Positions 4,800-5,429 of a DNA stretch of 5,429 bases are shown here, piece by piece (position 1 is the stretch's first letter; every line of letters starts with the position of its first letter). Origin of the DNA: Desulfobulbus sp. GTDB lineage: Bacteria > Desulfobacterota > Desulfobulbia > Desulfobulbales > Desulfobulbaceae. The stretch spans positions 1 to 5,429 of the forward strand of contig JAQUEZ010000349.1 of NCBI GenBank assembly GCA_028684915.1. Direction: 5' to 3'. A program made the translations under genes and the position numbers. The notes beneath the pieces are model-generated. The model made no database searches. It was not told the origin of the DNA and saw only the letters and a program-made list of their open reading frames with translations.

Positions 4800-5429
4800 A
4801 TGAATCGTATTGCCTTAAAAATGCTCTTCGGCGACCGAGGCAAATACCTCGGCATCATCACCGGCATCACCCTGGCCTCAATCTTGATGATCCAACAGCC
4901 GGGCATGTTGGTTTCGATTTTCAAAATGACCTATAGCTTCATCGCCGATGTCTCTTTGCCCAACATTTGGGTCATGGATGCCAAAGTCCAGCAGATCGAC
5001 GACTCCAAACCGATGCTCGACACGCAACTGTATCGAGTGCGCGGTGTTCGTGGCGTGGAATGGGCGGTTCCCCTCTATAAAGGCAGTCAGAAAGTGCGAC
5101 TTTCCAACGGTGAAACCGTCATGAGTAACCTGCTCGGCCTGGATGACGCCACCTTGATCGGCGGACCGGCCGTGATGATCGAGGGCAAACTTTCCGATTT
5201 GCGCATTCCCGATTCAGTCATTGTCGACGAGGCCGGGGCCAACGGAAGGCTGGCCAAACCGGCCGCCGCTCCAGGCGAGCGCCCCACGCCGCTCAAGGTC
5301 GGTGACGTTCTCGAACTCAATGAAAAACGGGCGCTGGTGGTGGGCATCGCCCGGGCACAGAAGACGTTCCAGTCGCAACCCATCATTTACACCACCTACA
5401 CCCGCGCCAAGGTCTACGCCAACAGCGAA
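4800..5429 (+). CDS. ABC transporter permease, FtsX/DevC-MacB type (5' part)
   Basis: The frame is open for 210 codons from ATG 4800 and runs off the right edge with no stop. A cytoplasmic start (MNRIALKMLFGDRGK) precedes a first membrane span at about residues 16-41 (YLGIITGITLASILMI onward). A soluble extracytoplasmic domain then begins near residue 50 (LPNIWVMDAKVQQIDD), containing VRGVRGVEWAVPLY and LKVGDVLELNEKRALVVGI. This layout of one span followed by a large periplasmic domain is that of MacB/FtsX-fold permeases such as DevC and LolE. Such proteins work with an ATPase and often an HlyD-type adaptor to export lipids, lipoproteins or small molecules; those partners are expected downstream. 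The substrate cannot be read here, though the fatty-acid-type regulator upstream hints at a lipophilic one. The missing C-terminus should hold three more spans. Confidence 0.88.
   Translation, partial: MNRIALKMLFGDRGKYLGIITGITLASILMIQQPGMLVSIFKMTYSFIADVSLPNIWVMDAKVQQIDDSKPMLDTQLYRVRGVRGVEWAVPLYKGSQKVRLSNGETVMSNLLGLDDATLIGGPAVMIEGKLSDLRIPDSVIVDEAGANGRLAKPAAAPGERPTPLKVGDVLELNEKRALVVGIARAQKTFQSQPIIYTTYTRAKVYANSE

Noticed and set aside
5087..5386. 99-residue minus-strand ORF
   Set aside because: It is a shadow of the ABC permease coding sequence on the + strand.

Overview
The window is a gene-poor, accessory-looking stretch of a bacterial chromosome. GC content is moderate by eye. The palindromic intergenic repeats, the PsrA-like regulator and the zinc-binding protein style fit a proteobacterium. 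From memory, the repeat styles suggest a Desulfobacterota ('deltaproteobacterial') anaerobe. That assignment is an inference, because no rRNA or other marker gene is present.

Bases 1-1013 are dominated by a CRISPR array on the + strand. It has 11 identical 37-bp repeats, a decayed 12th repeat at the right end, and 11 spacers of 35-36 bp. The decayed repeat on the right and the ATTGAAGC repeat terminus agree on the polarity: leader at the left (within 1-182), trailer at the right. No cas gene lies in the window, so the effector type is not shown; cas genes could lie left of base 1. Next to the trailer is a short palindromic dispersed element of about 100 bp (1164-1264).

Bases 1265-2442 contain no convincing long gene but much inverted-repeat structure. 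A single repeat closely matching the type I-C CRISPR consensus sits alone at 1872-1903. It is unrelated to the repeat of the main array. Thirty-nine bases downstream begins a 156-bp nested inverted-repeat region (1943-2098) whose + strand could fold into a long closing helix, a GCGA-capped hairpin and a long inner hairpin. This is the best candidate here for an undescribed element, possibly a structured RNA, a retron-like ncRNA without a visible reverse transcriptase, or a mobile-element end. A weak 49-residue membrane-peptide ORF lies on the minus strand just to the left (1639-1788).

Bases 2443-3550 carry two co-directional + strand genes: a 98-residue protein of unknown function and a roughly 238-residue protein with an N-terminal B-box-like zinc-binding cluster and a helical, HEAT-like remainder. 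Bases 3551-3991 are intergenic. They hold a weak terminator-like hairpin and a second palindromic MITE-like element (3726-3889).

Bases 3992-5429 hold a regulator/transporter pair: a promoter overlapping a near-perfect operator palindrome, a PsrA-like TetR-family repressor (4067-4786), and 13 bases later an FtsX/DevC-type ABC transporter permease that runs off the window. The likely logic is an autoregulated exporter operon responding to a lipophilic ligand.
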